Shown here one piece after another: positions 1 through 12,140 of a stretch of 64,000 nucleotides of DNA. The stretch's first letter is position 1. The number at the start of each line of letters is the position of its first letter. The notes beneath the pieces were generated by a model, which saw only the letters and a list, made by a program, of their open reading frames with translations, was not told the DNA's origin and ran no database searches. Source of the stretch: JACKCD01 sp041390905 (GTDB lineage: Bacteria > Chloroflexota > Anaerolineae > Promineifilales > Promineifilaceae); the NCBI GenBank assembly GCA_041390905.1, contig JAWKPA010000013.1, forward strand, positions 62,001 through 126,000, given 5' to 3'. A program made the position numbers and the translations under genes.

Positions 1-654
1 CCATAGCCACCCCTTGTTGCCAGCCTCTGACATGGCTTGCCGTTGCCTTTCTGCTGCATGGCTCTCTTTGCCTTGTTCTATCACTCGCTTCCAGTTGTTG
101 CCAACATCCGCCCCATTTCGCCACTTCTCGCCAGACACTACCATCTGACACATCCACCCGACCAATACGCCGGGCGTCTCTCGCTTCGGCAAAACTTGGG
201 CTGATCACTCAACCAGACCATCTGTTTGCTCAATTCTGGACTCCAATGTTTGCCCTCTAGCTCAAGCTGTTCATCCAGGTGAAAAAGCCCCTCCTGGCAG
301 GTGGGGCAATAGTAGTAGGCTCGTTGAGACCATTGTCCCGATGAATCCATCTATCCGCTTCTTTTGTTCCCTTTAGCACGCATGGCTTGCTGGCACCTTG
401 GGGCCAGGGGCTGTAGGTGGGCGAACAGCTTCTTGAGCCTGGATAAGTTGCTGAGCTGTTTCTTGACCCCTTCTCTGATGCTCAATATGCGCTTCAATCT
501 GGCTCATGGTGGGATTTTCGTTGGCCTCATACCAGTCCAGGATACTCTCTATCAGGCTTGATTTCTGCCTCAGTTCCTCCTCAGTTCCTCTCGTGTTTTT
601 CATCGGGCATACCTCATGATTGATTATGCCCTTATTTTCTTCCTTTTGCCCCAA
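1..654 (-). pseudogene. ISKra4-family transposase remnant (frameshifted, cut by window edge)
   Basis: Reading leftward, three pieces in different frames join into one transposase. The first piece (654-373) is a helical N-terminus ending in a PGPKVPA-type linker. The second (350-about 200) contains RAYYYCPTCQEG followed by FHLDEQLEL and SPELSKQMVWL, which is the zinc-finger and downstream signature of ISKra4-family transposases. After a frame change near position 200 the reading continues as SFAEARDARRIGRVDVSDGS and WREVAKWG, the region that precedes the DDE core. The catalytic core would lie beyond the window start. At least two frame breaks make it a decayed copy, unless the sequence has indel errors. 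Terminal inverted repeats were not seen on the 654 side. Confidence 0.65.
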
Positions 655-670
655 AAGTGAAATACACCCA

Positions 671-1723
671 TCATGGAATCCAGGTGAGCATAACCCCGGC
701 CGAGGTTTCCAGCCGTTTTTGCAGGTTGCTGCCGTCGGGGTTCATGGTATAGAGGCCGGTTTGGCTGGCAAAGGCGATTTGGGTGCCATCGGGTGCAAAG
801 CCGCCGTACAGCCCGGCTTCGTTGATGTGGCTGATTTGTTCCGGGGAGCCACCGCCCACGGGGATGCGCCACCAGTCGGAGGGAACAGCGTGGGCTGCGG
901 CGGCCTCCACCCCCAACAACCTGTCCCACCAGCTTGACTGCGGCAGCGGCACGGCGCTGAAATAGAGCCATTGGCTGTCGGGCGAGAAGAATGGGGCGTC
1001 CATGTCGGCAAAATCTTCCTGGGTGACAAGGGTGCGCGGGTTGCTGCCGTCGGCTTCGCTGACAACCAGTTCGCGGGTTAGTGCTTCAAGATTGACCAAT
1101 ACATAGGCCAATAAACGGCCGTTTGGCGACACCCTGCCCCAAATGCCATTATCCGCCACCACCTTGCTTTCCCCACTTTCCCGGTCAAATCGCTCCAGCG
1201 TGGTGGTAAAGGGGGCATTGTCTTGCTGCACCACGTGGGAGTAGTAGATAAAACGGCCGTCGGCCGTCCAATCCGGGTAAAAAAAGATTTCGCCCGCTTG
1301 CTGCGGCTCGATGAGCAGGCGGGGGGTGGTGTCGCCGTTGGTAAGCAGGTAAAGCTGGGTGAAGCCCATCTGCACTTCCCCGTCGGGCGGCGGTGGCGCA
1401 TAGGCCAGCACAAATTCGCTGCCGTCGGGGTTGCTGTCGGCCAGGGAAAGCCAGCTATTGGTGAGGGGGATAAAGAGGGTTTCGACTTCGCTGCTGTTGA
1501 GGTCAAACCGCGCCAGCGTTTGCGAGCCGGGGGCAATTTGCATAAAGAGCAGGCCGTTGGCGGGGGGGAAAACGGCCGTTTCTGCCATTGTTTCAGTTGG
1601 TTCGGCGGGAGTAACGGGGGTGGTTGTGGTGGGAATGGGGGTGGGAACGGCCGTTGGTGACGCTGCCTCGCCGCCACAGGCTGCCAGTAGAAGACAAGCG
1701 AGTAACATGAGGTGTGTTTTCAT
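671..1723 (-). CDS. Lipoprotein with TolB-like (PD40) beta-propeller
   Basis: A 350-residue protein with a signal peptide ending in a lipobox (LLAAC, Cys16), then a Thr/Pro/Val-rich linker of about 30 residues. The rest carries WD40-like/PD40 blades, visible as repeated D/N-G or PDG turns followed by beta strands: NPDGSEFVLAY near 95, TADGRFIYYS near 150, SPNGRLLAYV near 200, SPDSQWLYFSA near 250, APDGTQIAFAS near 310 and NPDGSNL near 330. Such propellers usually bind protein or peptide partners at the cell surface; no enzyme active site is recognisable. The linker includes ETAVF and PTAVP, both encoded by copies of the AACGGCCGTT palindrome. The gene stands alone, between the transposase remnant and a small inverted repeat. 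Confidence 0.8.
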   Translation of the reverse strand: MKTHLMLLACLLLAACGGEAASPTAVPTPIPTTTTPVTPAEPTETMAETAVFPPANGLLFMQIAPGSQTLARFDLNSSEVETLFIPLTNSWLSLADSNPDGSEFVLAYAPPPPDGEVQMGFTQLYLLTNGDTTPRLLIEPQQAGEIFFYPDWTADGRFIYYSHVVQQDNAPFTTTLERFDRESGESKVVADNGIWGRVSPNGRLLAYVLVNLEALTRELVVSEADGSNPRTLVTQEDFADMDAPFFSPDSQWLYFSAVPLPQSSWWDRLLGVEAAAAHAVPSDWWRIPVGGGSPEQISHINEAGLYGGFAPDGTQIAFASQTGLYTMNPDGSNLQKRLETSAGVMLTWIP

Positions 1724-1755
1724 GGGGGAATTGTAGCAGTAATCAGTAATTGGTG

Positions 1756-1791
1756 ATCAGTCAACAGTGATACCTACGGCGGTTGACTGAT
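1756..1791. repeat. Intergenic inverted repeat, TAATCAGT family
   Basis: Arms ATCAGTCAAC (1756-1765) and GTTGACTGAT (1782-1791) flank a 16-nt loop; the left flank also carries AGTAATCAGTAATTGG. It is the shortest member of a family seen again near 22992, 24811, 35073 and 58393. There is no T-run, so it is not a typical intrinsic terminator. Confidence 0.6.
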
Positions 1792-3003
1792 TCAAAAAAG
1801 GCGCAGTTGGTTGGGGTTGGGGTTGATGAACGGCCGTTTGCCCCCCAGCAGCACAAAAGGCGACAGCCGCCGCACATTCCGCACACCGATGGCCTGCAAA
1901 TCCGTTAGCTCGCGCAGCACGCCGCGCCGCCGTGCTGCCAGGATGGCCGCCGCCCCCTGTGGCCCAATGCCCGGCACGCGCAGCAGCTCCCGCCGCTCGG
2001 CGCGGTTGAGTTCAATGGGAGCGTGGGTCAAATGCTCCCGCGCCCACGCCAGCTTGGGGTCTTCGTCCAGCGGCAAATGGCCGCGCTGGGTGAAGGGCAT
2101 CTCCTCCAAATCAAAGCCATAGTCGCGGAAAAGGAAGGAGGCTTGATAGAGCCGATTTTGCCGCAGTGGATCTTCGGCGTGGCGGTTTTCCAGCGGCGTG
2201 TCGCGGATGGGGCTAAAGGCGGAGAAGTAGGTGCGCCCCAGGTTGAGCTGGCTGTAGAGGTAGTGGGTAGTGGTGAGAATTTCGAGGTCGGTTTCGTCGG
2301 TGCCACCAACAACAAACTGGGTGACGGATGAAGGCCAACGGCCGTTCCAGGTGTTAAACGGCCGTTCTGTCTGCCGAATCTCCTCCACCCACTGCAATGG
2401 ACGCAGCAATTCTGCCACAAACTCTTTGCGCGGAGCCAACGCCTCCAGCCGCTTGTCGTTGGGTGCTTCCAGATTGATGGAAAGTCGATCCGCCAACTGC
2501 ATCGCCCGTGCCACCTGCTCCTTTTCCGCCCCCGGCATAATCTTCAGGTGCAAAAAGCCGCGATACTGGTGCTTTTTTCGCAAAATATCGGCCGTGTCCA
2601 GCAGCTTGTCCTGCGTTTTCACGCCGCCGCCGATGATGCCAGAGCTGAGAAACAGCCCGTTGACGACCCCGGCGCGGTACATGTCGCTGACCGTTTGCGC
2701 CATTTCTTCCGGTTTGAGGGTGGTGCGGCGGTAATTTCGGCCGGCGCGAAAGGGGCAGTAGAAGCAGTTGCGCTCGCACGCCGTGGTGAGCATCGTTTTG
2801 ATCATCGGTACGGTTTTGCTGCCGACGACGGCGTTGTGGATGCCCAGCGATGGCTTTTTGCCAATCGTGTCGCCTTTGGGCAGCACCTGGCCGCAGGGGG
2901 CGATGTGGGTGGCTTCATCGAGCAGGGGGCGGGGGCTGACTTCTTCGGCCGGCTCCAGGTGCATGTGGGTGGCGATCTCTTCGAGCTTGATGATCGTTTC
3001 CAT
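1792..3003 (-). CDS. Radical SAM protein with C-terminal helix-hairpin-helix domain
   Basis: A 403-residue protein resembling the family often annotated as putative DNA modification/repair radical SAM protein. Residues 76-83 give the cluster motif CERNCFYC (Cys76, Cys80, Cys83), which would hold the SAM-binding [4Fe-4S] cluster. A TIM-barrel-type region follows, and the last 80 residues contain a helix-hairpin-helix (RVPGIGPQGAAAILAAR) and a second weaker copy (LQAIGVRNVRRL), as in ComEA-like DNA-binding proteins. This suggests radical chemistry on nucleic acid or on a DNA-bound partner, but the substrate is unknown. The uracil-DNA glycosylase-like partner often encoded next to this family is not present on either side. 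Two AACGGCCGTT copies lie close together near 2337-2364 and encode NGRW and RPF. Confidence 0.8.
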   Translation of the reverse strand: METIIKLEEIATHMHLEPAEEVSPRPLLDEATHIAPCGQVLPKGDTIGKKPSLGIHNAVVGSKTVPMIKTMLTTACERNCFYCPFRAGRNYRRTTLKPEEMAQTVSDMYRAGVVNGLFLSSGIIGGGVKTQDKLLDTADILRKKHQYRGFLHLKIMPGAEKEQVARAMQLADRLSINLEAPNDKRLEALAPRKEFVAELLRPLQWVEEIRQTERPFNTWNGRWPSSVTQFVVGGTDETDLEILTTTHYLYSQLNLGRTYFSAFSPIRDTPLENRHAEDPLRQNRLYQASFLFRDYGFDLEEMPFTQRGHLPLDEDPKLAWAREHLTHAPIELNRAERRELLRVPGIGPQGAAAILAARRRGVLRELTDLQAIGVRNVRRLSPFVLLGGKRPFINPNPNQLRLF

Positions 3004-3062
3004 AGGGGGAATTATAGAACATTTGTTTGCTCTTGGGAAGGGTTCGTGCAGGTTCCTACATC

Positions 3063-3836
3063 TTACTCCCCACCCCCAAACTGCGCCACCAACGCCTGCA
3101 CCGGTTCATCGTCCCAGCCCATAAACTGCCCGCTCCACTCGGCTGGGGCATGGAGCGCCAGCACTGCCAGGGTCATGCCCGGCGTTTCCGGCGGCAGAAG
3201 CTGCCCTTTTTCGTGAAAACCGACAAAACGGGCGTGGGCATCGGCCGGCATCCCGGCGGCACCGTCGCGGCGGATGGTGGCCTGCATGTCGGTGTCTACA
3301 ATGCCGGGGCGAACGGAAACGGCCGTTATTCCCCGCTCCTCCACCGACAGCACATGGTTGAACTGGTTCAACGCCCCCTTTGCCACACAGTACGCCCCCC
3401 AGCCGGGAATGGCCCCCGTGGCTGCGCCGCTGGAAACGTTGATAATACGGCCGTTGGTGGCTCGCAAATGGGGCAGTGCCGCCTGCGTCAGCATCATTGG
3501 CCCCAGCACATTGACCCGCCAATTGTGTTCCCATGCTTCCGGCGTGGTGGTGGCAATCGTTCCCACTGGCTCAATGATGCCTGCATTGTTGACCACGGCA
3601 TCAATTCGGCCAAAGGTGGAAACGGCCGTTTGCACCAGTGCCAAACAGTCAGCCTGGTTCGCCACGCTGCCCGCAACGGCCACCGCCTGCGCCCCAATCT
3701 CTGCTGCCAGAGCCTGCAATTCAATTTCCGAACGAGCATTTAAAACAACATTTGCCCCTAATTGTGCTGCTGCACGGCCAATGGCTGCCCCAATCCCCCG
3801 CGATGCTCCCGTAACAATGATGGTTGGTTTTGTCAT
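3063..3836 (-). CDS. Short-chain dehydrogenase/reductase (SDR)
   Basis: A classical SDR of 257 residues. It begins MTKPTIIVTGASRGIGAAIG, the N-terminal TGxxxGIG nucleotide-binding motif. NNAG is present as VVNNAGI, and the catalytic Tyr-Lys pair is in WGAYCVAKGALN, with a Ser (NVSSGAA) upstream. A GTG codon six residues further up (3854) is possible, but the ATG at 3836 places the first beta strand in the usual position. The substrate cannot be told from the sequence; the C-terminus mentions no membrane segment. It lies 60 bases downstream of the radical SAM gene start on the same strand, without clear coupling. Confidence 0.85.
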   Translation of the reverse strand: MTKPTIIVTGASRGIGAAIGRAAAQLGANVVLNARSEIELQALAAEIGAQAVAVAGSVANQADCLALVQTAVSTFGRIDAVVNNAGIIEPVGTIATTTPEAWEHNWRVNVLGPMMLTQAALPHLRATNGRIINVSSGAATGAIPGWGAYCVAKGALNQFNHVLSVEERGITAVSVRPGIVDTDMQATIRRDGAAGMPADAHARFVGFHEKGQLLPPETPGMTLAVLALHAPAEWSGQFMGWDDEPVQALVAQFGGGE

Positions 3837-3854
3837 AGATAAAAAATGGGACAC

Positions 3855-4019
3855 AAATTTGCCGGATTGCCCCTGATTTTTGCGTATTTACAAAATAGGC
3901 GGGCAAATGGGAGTTGAGAGTGCGAGAATGGGAGATTGAGAGATTCATCGTATTCAGTCTCCTGGCCTCTAGTTATCCGCTTAAATTGTGACTGCCCGCT
4001 TATCAGGCAAATTTGTGTT
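3855..4019. repeat. Intergenic gap with GGGAGATTGAGAG-type repeat
   Basis: The gap carries a short purine-rich run (GGGAGTTGAGAG...GGGAGATTGAGAG, about 3909-3943), similar to one arm of the GAGATTG inverted repeats at 35664, 38244 and 63256. The matching CAATCTC arm is only weakly present. No gene is visible. Confidence 0.4.
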
Positions 4020-5147
4020 TTATGTGTCTTGAGAAAGGACGCTGATCAATGAATCAACGTCTTGTTGAATTAAATGCAGCAACCGCAGCATTTCACGACG
4101 CTCAGTTGCCGACAGCTTTTGTCGCTGCACCTTGGACAAGTGCATTCGCACCCACCCCAGCCGATCCACCCCGTTGGGGCTGTTGCCACGTGGTGGAGCC
4201 ATTGTTTCCGGCCAATCGTCAATGGGGTGGGGGGGCGGCAACGGCCGTTCTTCACGGTGAAGGGAGGTGGTGGGTAGGGAAACGGCCGTTTCGCCATCTG
4301 CCTCATCTTCTTCCTCCCACACAGGCTCCGGCAGTGGCTGCCGCAAAATACGGATGGTATGAGCTACCGATTGTTCCGGGTTTTCCTTAAGCCGCTGCGC
4401 CACCTCCCGCACCTCACGGTAATCCAGTTCCCCCAACATATGCGCCTGAAAAAGTGCCTGCTGCTGCGTCGGGTTCAGCTTCTGGTAAACCCGGCTGTCC
4501 CGTTCACTTAACACCCCTTCCCGAATCGCCTCCTGAATTTCCTCAATCAGCTCCAGCAAATTGGTAAGCTGGTGAATTCGCTGCCGCGAATAGCCCAACC
4601 GTTTGCCCACCTTCGCCCATGTCACCCGTGTTCCCCACGGCTCATCAGCGGTAACGCCTTCATCCTGTGCCGTGTTCATCTCTTCTTGCATCAGCTTGCG
4701 CAGCCGAATGATTCCCATCGCCCGATCCAGATCATTCAAATCCTCACGCTGCATGTTTTCCACAAGCTGCCGCACAAACCGCGTCACCTCGTCATAATTG
4801 CGCCGCCGCACCACTGCCGGGATTGTTTCCAGCCCCGCTAACTGTGAAGCCCGCCAGCGCCGTTCCCCATGAACAAGCAAGTATTGGTTTGGTCCCGTTT
4901 GTGTTACTTCAATCGGCTGGATCACCCCATCCTGACGAATACTCTCACTTAGCTCACGCAAGCTGTCATCCACAAAGGTCTGCCGTGGCTGCAGCGGGTC
5001 AGGGCGAATCGTGTCAATTCGTAGTGCCACCAACTGTAGGCCAGATGATTGCTCCACATCACCCTCGGTGGCAAAAAGTTGCTCCATGTCACCCGTGCGC
5101 GGCTTAATAGGCTGGGCAAGATTCATTAACGGCCGTTTGCGTGCCAT
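4020..5147 (-). CDS. parB: ParB/Spo0J-family chromosome partition protein
   Basis: A 375-residue ParB. The ParB/Srx CTP-binding core is marked by GERRWRA (residues 94-100) and ENMQREDL (130-137), followed by the HTH region that reads parS (GKRLGYSRQRIHQLTNLLEL). The long, acidic, proline-rich stretch around residues 270-330 and a helical C-terminus would form the linker and dimerisation domain. The start codon lies one base after the parA stop and its ribosome site (GGAGG) is inside the end of parA, so the pair is translationally coupled. No canonical TGTTTCACGTGAAACA parS site was found by eye in the window. The gene carries three AACGGCCGTT copies, one of them in the first ten codons. Confidence 0.92.
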   Translation of the reverse strand: MARKRPLMNLAQPIKPRTGDMEQLFATEGDVEQSSGLQLVALRIDTIRPDPLQPRQTFVDDSLRELSESIRQDGVIQPIEVTQTGPNQYLLVHGERRWRASQLAGLETIPAVVRRRNYDEVTRFVRQLVENMQREDLNDLDRAMGIIRLRKLMQEEMNTAQDEGVTADEPWGTRVTWAKVGKRLGYSRQRIHQLTNLLELIEEIQEAIREGVLSERDSRVYQKLNPTQQQALFQAHMLGELDYREVREVAQRLKENPEQSVAHTIRILRQPLPEPVWEEEDEADGETAVSLPTTSLHREERPLPPPHPIDDWPETMAPPRGNSPNGVDRLGWVRMHLSKVQRQKLSATERREMLRLLHLIQQDVDSLISVLSQDT

Positions 5148-5148
5148 C

Positions 5149-5931
5149 CTACTTCCTCCCCATCAGCGCCCTGGCAATCTGCCGGTACGCCTCGGCCCCT
5201 TGACTCGTTGGCTCATAAGCCAAAATGCTTCTCCCTGCCACCACACTCTCAGCAAACCGCACCGAACGTCGTACCGGTGGCTCAAAAATCGGTATGGTTG
5301 CACCAAATTGCTGCTTAATGGCTGCTGTCACCTCACCCGTCATCAGGGTGCGTGGATCAGCCATTGTTAAAATGATGCCCTCAACCTTTAATGCCGGGTT
5401 TAATTTCTTACGCCGTACTGTTTCAATACTCGACAAAATCATAAATGCTCCACGTGCTGCCAAATACTCTGTCTGGATAGGTACAACGACCCCCGTGGCC
5501 GCCGTCAGAGCATTAATGACCAGCAACCCCAGCGATGGATTGCAGTCAATGAGGATAAAATCATATTGTCCCTTGATTTCTTCCAACAATGTTGCCAGCA
5601 CCCTCTCCCGGCTCAGCGTATTGATTAACGACACTTCAATCAAGCTCAGCTCTGGCTGCGAAGGCAAGATGTGAAACCCTTCATCCGTTTCATAAATCGC
5701 ATCACCAATATCGCTATGTTGCCCCTCTACTTCCGCTTTCAAAGGCGTATAAATGGTTGGTTGTAGTTGCTCCGGGTCAAATCCCACATGCTGGGTCAGA
5801 TTTCCCTGGGGATCAAGATCAATAGCCAGCACCCGCTGTCCTAACTCTGTCAACGCGGCTGCCAAATTAACGGCCGTTGTTGTTTTGCCCACCCCACCCT
5901 TTTGCATCGCAATCGCAATAATCCGCGTCAT
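5149..5931 (-). CDS. parA: ParA/Soj-family partition ATPase
   Basis: A 260-residue deviant Walker ATPase. It opens MTRIIAIAMQKGGVGKTTTA, the KGGVGKTT P-loop with the signature lysine, followed by DLDPQGNLT and the Walker B-like FILIDCNPSLG. An ATG 24 bases further up (5955) is in frame, but AGGAG ends five bases before the ATG at 5931, so the shorter start is preferred. With ParB it would segregate the chromosome origin region. parAB lying directly upstream of and divergent from an rRNA operon fits an origin-proximal position, although no dnaA or origin was seen. Confidence 0.92.
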   Translation of the reverse strand: MTRIIAIAMQKGGVGKTTTAVNLAAALTELGQRVLAIDLDPQGNLTQHVGFDPEQLQPTIYTPLKAEVEGQHSDIGDAIYETDEGFHILPSQPELSLIEVSLINTLSRERVLATLLEEIKGQYDFILIDCNPSLGLLVINALTAATGVVVPIQTEYLAARGAFMILSSIETVRRKKLNPALKVEGIILTMADPRTLMTGEVTAAIKQQFGATIPIFEPPVRRSVRFAESVVAGRSILAYEPTSQGAEAYRQIARALMGRK

Positions 5932-6188
5932 AATACTCCTACCGTTGAGAGCCAATGCACTTCATCAGCTTTATTTTGTAGATTGTTTGAAAAAAAACGG
6001 CCGTTGACAATCCAATGAGCCAAAACTAGGCAAATTTTGATATACATCACCATGCCATACTCCAAAACACCCGTTTCTTATTATGATACTAAATCAGACA
6101 ACAGTTAGATAAACGATAGCACGAAGGCGTTGCCCCGTCAAAATCGCCATAAAAACAAAACTCCCCCCAAAATTCGTCAAAATTGCCC

Positions 6189-6216
6189 TTGACACCGCCG
6201 AGCTACCTGATATAAT
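6189..6216 (+). promoter_or_regulatory. rrn promoter P0 (consensus sigma70-type)
   Basis: TTGACA at 6189-6194 and TATAAT at 6211-6216, a perfect -35/-10 pair with a 16-bp spacer. It is the first of five predicted promoters ahead of the 16S gene and is followed 70 bases later by a terminator-like hairpin. Confidence 0.75.
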
Positions 6217-6288
6217 TCCCAACTGTTGAAGCAAACAGTGTCGTCACAAAATGTGAAACACAAGCACAATCAAAAAATGTTTAGCCAG

Positions 6289-6311
6289 CGGCTCGCTGAG
6301 AGCCGTTTTTT
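6289..6311 (+). terminator. Intrinsic terminator-like hairpin T1 in the rrn leader
   Basis: CGGCTC (6289-6294), loop GCTGA, GAGCCG (6300-6305), then six T (6306-6311). It would stop P0 transcripts before the tandem promoter array unless they are antiterminated. Confidence 0.7.
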
Positions 6312-6326
6312 GGTCTAAATCATTTC

Positions 6327-6354
6327 TTGACAAACGACAAAGAGTCGCTATAAT
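6327..6354 (+). promoter_or_regulatory. rrn promoter P1
   Basis: TTGACA 6327-6332, 16-bp spacer, TATAAT 6349-6354, in repeat unit 1. Confidence 0.85.
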
Positions 6355-6446
6355 AGCAAACTTGTCGAGACGATGTAGCCGCAAAAAGCGGAACATCACT
6401 AAAATGGAAAGAGGCGAAGAGATAAAAAACTCGTGAAAATTGCCTC

Positions 6447-6474
6447 TTGACAAACGACAAAGAGTCGCTATAAT
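6447..6474 (+). promoter_or_regulatory. rrn promoter P2
   Basis: TTGACA 6447-6452, 16-bp spacer, TATAAT 6469-6474, in repeat unit 2, identical to P1 including flanks. Confidence 0.85.
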
Positions 6475-6566
6475 AGCAAACTTGTCGAGACGATGTAGCC
6501 GCAAAAAGCGGAACATCACTAAAATGGAAAGAGGCGAAGAGATAAAAAACTCGTGAAAATTGCCTC

Positions 6567-6594
6567 TTGACAAACGACAAAGAGTCGCTATAAT
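6567..6594 (+). promoter_or_regulatory. rrn promoter P3
   Basis: TTGACA 6567-6572, 16-bp spacer, TATAAT 6589-6594, in repeat unit 3. It lies about 260 bases upstream of mature 16S. Confidence 0.85.
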
Positions 6595-6670
6595 AGCAAA
6601 CTTGTCGAGACGATGTAGCCGCAAAAAGCGGAACATCACTAAAATGGAAAGAGTATATTTGGTAATACAG

Positions 6671-6698
6671 CGACTCTCACGCTGAGAGTCGTTTTTTT
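6671..6698 (+). terminator. Strong terminator-like hairpin T2 between the promoter array and 16S
   Basis: A 9-bp perfect stem (CGACTCTCA / TGAGAGTCG, 6671-6679 and 6683-6691) with a CGC loop, followed by seven T (6692-6698). It sits downstream of P1-P3 but upstream of P4 and the boxA-like site. Confidence 0.8.
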
Positions 6699-6716
6699 AC
6701 GCCAGAAAATACGCTT

Positions 6717-6745
6717 TTGTGTTTTTGGTGCAGCTCTGATATAAT
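6717..6745 (+). promoter_or_regulatory. rrn promoter P4, proximal to 16S
   Basis: TATAAT at 6740-6745 with a weaker -35 TTGTGT at 6717-6722 and a 17-bp spacer. It is the only predicted promoter downstream of hairpin T2. Confidence 0.6.
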
Positions 6746-6756
6746 AGAGTTTTGTG

Positions 6757-6788
6757 CTGGTCTTTAACAACTAAAGAGTGACAGAAAC
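6757..6788 (+). promoter_or_regulatory. boxA-like antitermination site and 5' arm of the pre-16S processing stem
   Basis: TGGTCTTTAACAA resembles the E. coli rrn boxA (TGCTCTTTAACAA). Bases 6764-6788 are the exact reverse complement of 8411-8435, so the two ends of the 16S precursor can pair over 25 bp, the usual RNase III target. Confidence 0.8.
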
Positions 6789-6856
6789 ATCCAAATGCAA
6801 AATGGACTAAGTTAATTCTTCTGTAAGAAACTGTCCCTGATTCATCAGGGTTAACT

Positions 6857-8358
<1,502 letters not shown>

Positions 8359-8410
8359 TATGAGTAATTTGCTATCGTGAGATGGCAAGAACTGTCTATG
8401 AGTCTTTGTT

Positions 8411-8435
8411 GTTTCTGTCACTCTTTAGTTGTTAA
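8411..8435 (+). other. 3' arm of the pre-16S processing stem
   Basis: Exact reverse complement of 6764-6788, located 53 nt after mature 16S. See the 5' arm entry. Confidence 0.85.
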
Positions 8436-8467
8436 GGCATTAAAAAATAGTCTTAGCTCATTCGAAA

Positions 8468-8541
8468 GGGCCTGTAGCTCAGCCGGTTAGAGCGTTCCTC
8501 TGATAAGGGAGAGGTCGTTGGTTCGAGTCCAACCAGGCCCA
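8468..8541 (+). tRNA. tRNA-Ile (GAT)
   Basis: Acceptor GGGCCTG (8468-8474) pairs with CAGGCCC (8534-8540), with discriminator A at 8541. Anticodon GAT at 8502-8504 sits in the loop CTGATAA, and the T arm is GTTGG-TTCGAGT-CCAAC. CCA is not encoded. This is the usual first spacer tRNA of bacterial rrn operons. Confidence 0.96.
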
Positions 8542-8550
8542 TCTCTTTTT

Positions 8551-8623
8551 GGGGATGTAGCTCAATTGGGAGAGCGCCGCCTTTGCACGGCGGAGGTCAG
8601 GAGTTCGAGCCTCCTCATCTCCA
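8551..8623 (+). tRNA. tRNA-Ala (TGC)
   Basis: Acceptor GGGGATG (8551-8557) pairs with CATCTCC (8616-8622), which creates the G3-U70 wobble that identifies alanine tRNA. Anticodon TGC is at 8584-8586 and the discriminator is A at 8623. CCA is not encoded. It follows tRNA-Ile by nine bases. Confidence 0.96.
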
Positions 8624-8844
8624 TATCTATTTTGTGTCTTGCACTTTTGTTTTGGTTTGCAAGTTTAAGTTAGTGCAGTTGATTAGTTGTTAGTTTTTTT
8701 TTGATTAGGTTTTTGACATTTGCTATCGTTTGTTAAATGATGTCAAATGTCAGTAACTTAATCGTTTACTGAAGTACTTTTACAGTTGAATAAGATGATC
8801 CTGTAGTATACCATCATAAAGAAGAAATTCTTATCACGTGCGTG

Positions 8845-8869
8845 AGAATATCAAGTTCTCCGTATCATG
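8845..8869 (+). other. 5' arm of the pre-23S processing stem
   Basis: Pairs with 11808-11832 over 25 bp with only two G-U type differences; it ends just before mature 23S. Confidence 0.8.
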
Positions 8870-8870
8870 T

Positions 8871-11803
<2,933 letters not shown>

Positions 11804-11807
11804 TTTG

Positions 11808-11832
11808 CATGGTACGGAGAACTTGGTATTCT
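11808..11832 (+). other. 3' arm of the pre-23S processing stem
   Basis: Starts CATGGTACGGAGAACTTGG and complements 8845-8869 almost completely, so precursor ends pair for RNase III cleavage. Confidence 0.8.
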
Positions 11833-11902
11833 GATGCTGTGCATCGGGATTTATCTTATTCATTTGTAAAATTTACAACATAACCTTGTTATTTAAGAAG
11901 GT

Positions 11903-12022
11903 CTTCTGGTGATTTGAGCGACGAAGTCACACCCGGTCCCATCCCGAACCCGGTAGTTAAGCTCGTTAGCGCCGATGGTACTTGGGGGGCAACTCCCTGG
12001 GAGAGTAGGTCATTGCCGGAAG
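11903..12022 (+). rRNA. rrf: 5S ribosomal RNA
   Basis: Contains the 5S hallmarks CACACCCGGTCCCATCCCGAA and GGTAGTTAAGC. The ends CTTCTGGTGA and TCATTGCCGGAAG form helix I, and the pairing extends into AAGG/CCTT outside the mature ends. TTTTTATTTTT follows directly. Confidence 0.95.
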
Positions 12023-12070
12023 GCCTTTTTATTTTTCAAAGGCATCAATTGAATTAGTTATAAGATTATA

Positions 12071-12094
12071 AGCACCTGTAAGGGTGCTTTTTTT
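12071..12094 (+). terminator. Intrinsic terminator of the rRNA operon
   Basis: AGCACC (12071-12076), loop TGTAAG, GGTGCT (12083-12088), then a run of T to 12094. Confidence 0.85.
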
Positions 12095-12140
12095 GTTTTC
12101 CAAATAGATGCTGAAAAGTAGATTTTATATGTGCAAAATA

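Larger units (their letters stand above)
6325..6653 (+). repeat. Perfect 120-bp tandem repeat (2.7 copies), each with a consensus promoter
   Basis: Units at 6325-6444, 6445-6564 and 6565-6653 (partial) are identical by inspection. Every unit starts with TTGACA and, after a 16-bp spacer, TATAAT, followed by a small CCGC-AAAAA-GCGG hairpin. Perfect identity implies recent amplification or homogenisation. A 131-codon open frame on the minus strand exists here only because the unit length is a multiple of three. Confidence 0.95.

Noticed and set aside
4020..5931. Search for parS sites next to parAB
   Set aside because: No TGTTTCACGTGAAACA or close variant was seen; CACGTG-like words in the genes have the wrong flanks.
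6244..6639. Minus-strand 131-codon frame with a repeated peptide (MFRFLRLHRLDKF)
   Set aside because: It is the complement of the 120-bp promoter repeat; the frame stays open only because 120 is divisible by three. No ribosome site fits.
6325..6653. Possible CRISPR array
   Set aside because: The 120-bp units are directly adjacent and identical, with no unique spacers, and contain consensus promoters. No cas genes are in the window.
8359..8870. Additional gene or intron in the 16S-23S spacer
   Set aside because: Only the two tRNAs and the processing stems are present; the remaining AT-rich part (8640-8840) has no start codon with a ribosome site.
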